This document shows positions 22,335-25,543 of a stretch of 25,543 bases of DNA, piece by piece. The notes beneath the pieces are model-generated. The model had not been told where the DNA came from, made no database searches, and worked only from the letters and a program-made list of their open reading frames with translations. Origin of the DNA: an uncultured Acidobacteriota bacterium (lineage in GTDB: Bacteria; Acidobacteriota; Thermoanaerobaculia; Gp7-AA8); NCBI GenBank assembly GCA_946887105.1, contig CAMPKJ010000045.1, positions 1-25,543 of the forward strand, in the 5' to 3' direction. Position numbers and translations under genes: made by a program. Positions within the stretch are counted from its first letter, which is position 1. Every line of letters begins with the position of its first letter.

Positions 22335-23302
22335 GGTTGCGGGCTCGTGACCGTGACCTCCGCCGGCTGTCCCGGCACGAGCGGCTCGCTCCATCCGCGA
22401 TCGAGATCGGCCTTCGCGCCGTACACGAGATTCACGCGCTCACTCTTGGTCTCCACCGCTTTCGGCGTGAACTCGGCGTCGGGCGAAATCTCGGTGATGT
22501 GCGCGGCGAACGCGCGATTCGGAAACGCGTCGACGGTCACGCGCGCGGGCATGCCCATCCGCACGCGGCCGAGCTTCGTCTCGGGGATGAAGGTGCGCAC
22601 GTAGAGGCGATTCGCGAACGCCATCGTGACCGCGGGCTGATTGGCGCTCACGAGCTGTCCCGGCTCGGCCAGGCGATGCACGATGATGCCGTCCGCGGGC
22701 GCACGGATCTCGTTTTCACGCGCCACCGCCAGTGATTGTCTGAGCACCGCCTGCGCACGCTCGGCTTCCGCGCGGGCGGCCTCGGTCTGCTTCGCGCGCG
22801 TGCCTTCGCGCGCGACCTCCAACCGCTCCTGGCTCGCTTTCAGCGCGGCCCGCGCGCGTTCGAGATCCGTGCGCGCGCGGTCGTAATCGCGTTGCGTACC
22901 GACCTTGCGATCGAGCAGGAAGCGCTGCCGTTCGGCCTCTTTCTCCGCCAGCGAAACGGCGGCGCGGCGATCCGCAACTTCGGCGACGACGACGTCGACC
23001 TCGGAAGGCCGCGTCCCCGCCTGCAGATCCTCGGCACGCGCCTGCGCGGAGCGCACGCCGGCCCGTTCGCGCTCGACGGCGATCGACGTTTCGCCGAGGT
23101 CGAGACGGACGAGGATGGCGCCGGCTTTCACGCGATCGCCTTCGCGGACGAGCACTTCCGTGACCCGGCCCGACACCTTCGGCCCGAGGTCGACCATCGG
23201 CGCTTCGATGCGTCCGTTGAGATGGATGATGCTGTCGTCGGCGGTCTTACGGCAGCCCGCGACCAGAAGCGTCGCGGCGATCAACGTCAGGAGCACTCTC
23301 AT
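22331..23302 (-). CDS. HlyD-family periplasmic adaptor lipoprotein (YbhG-like)
   Basis: 323 residues, ATG 23302 overlapping the TolC stop (ATGA). A lipobox Cys stands at 17 (LLVAGC). Residues 27-68 form the first half of the biotinyl-lipoyl domain (GRIEAPMVDLGPKVSGRVTEVLVREGDRVKAG). A long alpha-hairpin coiled coil (about 75-180) is rich in Ala, Glu and Arg (RRAAVSLAEKEAERQRFLL, DLERARAALKASQERLEVA). The second lipoyl half (NEIRAPADGIIVHRLAEPG) and a beta-barrel domain (VRTFIPETKLGRVRMGMPARVTV) follow. Such adaptors bridge the ABC permease and TolC. The order TolC-HlyD-ATPases-permease supports a tripartite efflux pump. Confidence 0.93.
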   Translation of the reverse strand: MRVLLTLIAATLLVAGCRKTADDSIIHLNGRIEAPMVDLGPKVSGRVTEVLVREGDRVKAGAILVRLDLGETSIAVERERAGVRSAQARAEDLQAGTRPSEVDVVVAEVADRRAAVSLAEKEAERQRFLLDRKVGTQRDYDRARTDLERARAALKASQERLEVAREGTRAKQTEAARAEAERAQAVLRQSLAVARENEIRAPADGIIVHRLAEPGQLVSANQPAVTMAFANRLYVRTFIPETKLGRVRMGMPARVTVDAFPNRAFAAHITEISPDAEFTPKAVETKSERVNLVYGAKADLDRGWSEPLVPGQPAEVTVTSPQP

Positions 23303-24870
23303 TTCAATACCTCGATGCCGCGCGCTTCCAGGATGGTTCCCGTGGCGCGCGCGAGCTCTGTTTCTGCTTTGCGCAAATCGGTGATGGCGACGGTCTCGGC
23401 CACGCGCGCGGCGGTGAGCTCGTTCTGTCGCGTGAGGATGAAGAACGTGTTGGAGACGCCGCCTTCGAAGCGATCGCGCTCGCCCTGCAGCTGCACTTCC
23501 GCTGCTTGCACGGCGGCCTGCGCGGCTTCGATGCGTTGCCGCGCGCTATCGAGCGACGCCAGTGCGTTGCGGACTTCGAGCGCGACGCGCTGGCGCGCGG
23601 CGTCGAGCGTCGCGGCCGACTGGCGGCGTTGCGCGCGTGCGATGGCCACGTCCTGCTTCGCGGCGGTGTTGCCGATCGGGAGCACGAACGAGACGCCGAG
23701 CGATGCGTCCGGGAACTCGTCGAGCGTGCGCAGCGATTGCCCGAGGCCGCCGCGGAGATCGTCATCGATCACGATCGGACCGAAGGGCGAGAACGCGTCG
23801 GGATTGCGCGAACCGGCCAAACCGCGTCCGGTGTACGACGCGACCAGATCGAGCTGCGGGCGAACGCGATCGAGAGCGGCGTCGATCTCGACATCGTGAC
23901 GATCGAGGCGCAGCGCGAGCTCCTGAAGCTCGGGGCGGTTTGCGAGCGCCGTGGCGATGGCTTCGCCGGTTCCTCGGGTTCCTCGGAGTTCCTCGGAGTT
24001 CCTCGGTTGGGCCCGATCCTCCTCCGAGGAACTCGAGGAACCCGAGGCACTCCGAGGAACTGACAACGGCGCATCCCACACCTCATCCTCCGCGTCGCGT
24101 GCGATGAGATTGCGCAGCGCGTTCTCCGCGCGAATCAGATGCTCGCGTGCGACCATCACCTCGCCGCGTCTCCGTTCCACCTCCGCGATCGTCTGCGCGA
24201 GCTCCGCCTCGGCCTGCGTGCCCGCTTCGATGCGCACACGCGTGTCCTCGCGCTGCTTTTCCGCGACGCGCACCGTCGACTCGCGGATGTCGATCTCGCG
24301 CCGGGCTGCGACCACCGTCCAGTACGCGCGCTCGACGGCCGCCGTCACTTCGCTGGCGGTACGGCGCAGGGAGGTAAGCGCGCGCGTGCGATCGACGCGC
24401 GCGATGCGAAGGGCGCGGCGCGCCGGATCGGTGCGGCGATTCTGCAGGAGCGGCTGGCGCACCTCCGCGCCGAACGACGTCGTCCACGCCGGCGTGAGCA
24501 GCGCGAAGAAACTGTTCGTCTCGTCGCGGCCGATGCCGGAGAACACGGACACCGTTCCGCCGGTCGGCAGCAGCTGCACGAACGATGCGGAGGTCTGCAG
24601 CGTGCGCATGGTCGGCGACAGCTCGCCCTGCGGCGCGCCGGAGAGCACGGAGTTGATCGGATCGGTGCGTTCGCGCAGCCGGGCCTCGCCGCGCAGCGAC
24701 GGTTCATACGCGGCACCGGCGCGCAGCAGCGACGCCTCGGCGATGTTCACCGCTTCGCGCTCGACGACCACGTCCGCGTTTTTCTCGAGCGCGCGCGCGA
24801 TCGCGTCCGGGAGCGTCAGCTCCTGCGCGTGCGCGGAGAATGCGATCAGGATCAGGAAAATGCGTTTCAC
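23299..24870 (-). CDS. TolC-family outer-membrane efflux protein
   Basis: 523 residues from GTG 24870, which overlaps the TetR stop (GTGA). A Sec signal ends FSAHA (cleavage after 15). The two OEP repeats are visible: N-terminal LTLPDAIARALEKNADVVVEREAVNIAEASLLRA and QPLLQNRRTDPARRALRIARVDR with coiled coil, then EAIATALANRPELQELALRLDRHDVEIDAALDRVRPQLDL, ending in the second coiled coil (DSARQRIEAAQAAVQAAEVQLQ). Residues about 271-301, between the repeats, are low-complexity and Ser/Arg/Glu-rich (SGSSSSSEEDRAQPRN, EELRGTRGTG) and correspond exactly to a hairpin element inserted in frame in the interdomain linker. Without it the protein has normal TolC length. It provides the outer-membrane channel for the efflux operon. 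Confidence 0.93.
   Translation of the reverse strand: MKRIFLILIAFSAHAQELTLPDAIARALEKNADVVVEREAVNIAEASLLRAGAAYEPSLRGEARLRERTDPINSVLSGAPQGELSPTMRTLQTSASFVQLLPTGGTVSVFSGIGRDETNSFFALLTPAWTTSFGAEVRQPLLQNRRTDPARRALRIARVDRTRALTSLRRTASEVTAAVERAYWTVVAARREIDIRESTVRVAEKQREDTRVRIEAGTQAEAELAQTIAEVERRRGEVMVAREHLIRAENALRNLIARDAEDEVWDAPLSVPRSASGSSSSSEEDRAQPRNSEELRGTRGTGEAIATALANRPELQELALRLDRHDVEIDAALDRVRPQLDLVASYTGRGLAGSRNPDAFSPFGPIVIDDDLRGGLGQSLRTLDEFPDASLGVSFVLPIGNTAAKQDVAIARAQRRQSAATLDAARQRVALEVRNALASLDSARQRIEAAQAAVQAAEVQLQGERDRFEGGVSNTFFILTRQNELTAARVAETVAITDLRKAETELARATGTILEARGIEVLK
23968..24060. repeat. Inverted-repeat element, GTTCCTCGGA family (copy 5, in frame in TolC gene)
   Basis: Left arm 23968-24006 (GGTTCCTCGGGTTCCTCGG, then two more GTTCCTCGG words), loop about 16 nt, right arm 24023-24060 (TCCGAGGAACTCGAGGAAC, CCGAGGCAC, TCCGAGGAAC). 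Stops are absent in all frames of the words, so the element is translated through as residues 271-301. The coding strand again includes CGA GGA ACC (Arg-Gly-Thr), as in the ATPase copy. Confidence 0.9.
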
Positions 24871-25487
24871 TTCTCGAGGCCTTTCAGAATCAGGTTGCCG
24901 GTGTGGCGCGCGAGGTCTTCGAGCGTGTGCGTGTGCTCGAAGCCGGCGACTTTCGCGAGGCGCGCCCGGATCGGTTGCGAGGCCACCAGGAACAGCATCG
25001 AGCCGATCAGCGTCACGTGCGTGAGCAGCGGATCGGTCTTGCGGAACGCTCTCTTCCTCACTCCCTCGGCCAGCACGTCCGCGACCACGCGGAACACGGC
25101 GGCCATGCGCACGAGCATTTCGTCGGGCAGCGTCGCGCCGCCGGAGGCGATCTCGCGGAGCATGATCGGGACGAAGTGCGGATTGCTCTCCGGCAGCGAG
25201 GCCAGCGTGTCGAGCACGCACTGCAGCTTCTCCGCGGGCGTGTCGGCCTCGGCGATGGCGGCGCGGAGGATCGGCGGCACACGCTCGACGGTCTCGGTGA
25301 GGACGGTGGCGTAGAGCTTGTCCTTGTCGCCGACGTGGTAGTACAGCATGGCCTTGTTCACGCCGGCGCGCGCCGCGATCTCATCGACACGCGCACCGGC
25401 AAAGCCGATCGAGGCGAACACTTCCGCAGCGGCGGCGAGGATGCGCCGGCGGGGATCGGCATCCGGGGCAGGTTTGCGAGGGCTCAT
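24867..25487 (-). CDS. TetR-family regulator of the efflux operon
   Basis: 206 residues from ATG 25487, with GGAGAG 5 nt upstream; a TTG at 25499 would extend it by four residues but lies in the operator. The N-terminal HTH (about 33-52) reads VDEIAARAGVNKAMLYYHVGDKDKLY. The C-terminal part has usual length and a CHVTL-type membrane-like helix (LTHVTLIGSMLFLVA), resembling YbhH/CecR-type TetR_C domains that sense lipophilic drugs or metabolites. It is the first gene of a six-gene operon, overlapping tolC by GTGA, and very likely represses its own operon through the doubled operator directly upstream. Confidence 0.92.
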   Translation of the reverse strand: MSPRKPAPDADPRRRILAAAAEVFASIGFAGARVDEIAARAGVNKAMLYYHVGDKDKLYATVLTETVERVPPILRAAIAEADTPAEKLQCVLDTLASLPESNPHFVPIMLREIASGGATLPDEMLVRMAAVFRVVADVLAEGVRKRAFRKTDPLLTHVTLIGSMLFLVASQPIRARLAKVAGFEHTHTLEDLARHTGNLILKGLEK

Positions 25488-25495
25488 CGAACTCT

Positions 25496-25525
25496 CCAAC
25501 TGGTTGTTTTAACCAACTGGTTGGT
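25496..25525 (-). promoter_or_regulatory. Doubled TetR operator in front of the efflux operon
   Basis: The 11-bp sequence CCAACTGGTTG occurs twice, at 25496-25506 and 25513-25523 (17 bp apart). The second is part of a better dyad, ACCAAC-TG-GTTGGT (25512-25525). It lies just upstream of the TetR ribosome site (about 25491-25496), where a repressor would block transcription. The spacing suggests two bound dimers on one or adjacent faces of the helix. No clear -35 or -10 boxes can be named, since the window ends nearby. Confidence 0.7.
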
Positions 25526-25543
25526 AAGTTGCGTCCGTGGCGG

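Noticed and set aside
2442..24060. The repeated GAGGAAC words as a CRISPR array
   Set aside because: Words are 8-10 bp, directly adjacent and arranged as facing inverted arms, with no regular spacers and no cas genes.
22841..25314. Long plus-strand frames opposite the HlyD, TolC and TetR genes
   Set aside because: They are antisense shadows; the minus-strand genes have complete domains and 4-bp overlaps with one another.

Overview
The window looks like a piece of an Acidobacteriota chromosome, perhaps Thermoanaerobaculia or Vicinamibacteria. The reasons are its high G+C content, a large Oar-type receptor (carboxypeptidase-like domain, plug, barrel), a sulfatase-TPR lipoprotein, a YpdA-like flavoprotein and Tat/Sec-exported enzymes. 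This placement is an inference from gene content, not from a marker gene. No tRNA, rRNA, CRISPR array or classical IS transposase was seen. Coding density is very high: no gene-free gap exceeds 175 bp, and most gaps are filled by inverted-repeat elements.

Layout. 2-403 is the 3' end of a SpoIIE/PP2C-type phosphatase. 519-2417 (-) is ParE. 2592-4289 is a Tat-exported FAD amine oxidase. 4431-6874 is a compact cluster: a 92-residue peptide with a nine-residue Asp/Gly/Thr repeat, a JmjC-type oxygenase with a C-terminal PqqD-like winged-helix segment, and a thioredoxin-like ferredoxin coupled to it by a GTGA overlap. This has the layout of a ribosomally made, post-translationally modified peptide system. 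7030-7983 (-) is a nucleotidyltransferase (AbiEii-like) pair. 8005-9048 is a YpdA-like flavoprotein. 9057-12215 (-) is a secreted subtilase. 12306-13049 is an SH3b lipoprotein. 13187-14253 is a conserved hypothetical gene overlapping a short TetR. 14300-17260 is the Oar-like receptor. 17282-19243 (-) is the sulfatase-TPR lipoprotein. 19331-25487 (-) is a complete TetR-TolC-HlyD-ATPase-ATPase-permease efflux operon related to E. coli ybhGFSR. All five of its junctions are 4-bp start/stop overlaps, and a doubled operator lies in front of the TetR gene.

The strongest unexplained signal is a set of hairpin elements. Three families have arms built from short tandem words: about 10 bp GTTCCTCGGA/TCCGAGGAAC (five copies), about 7 bp GGCGTTNGG-type (two copies) and 8 bp AGTCTCAA (one copy). 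In each family the number of words can differ between the two arms. They sit just after stop codons and also in frame inside genes: in the TolC linker, in one ABC ATPase, and between the propeptide and catalytic domain of the subtilase. A fourth, TIR-like element (6871-7033) carries the stop codons of two converging genes. Together they look like a population of short, translatable palindromic elements.
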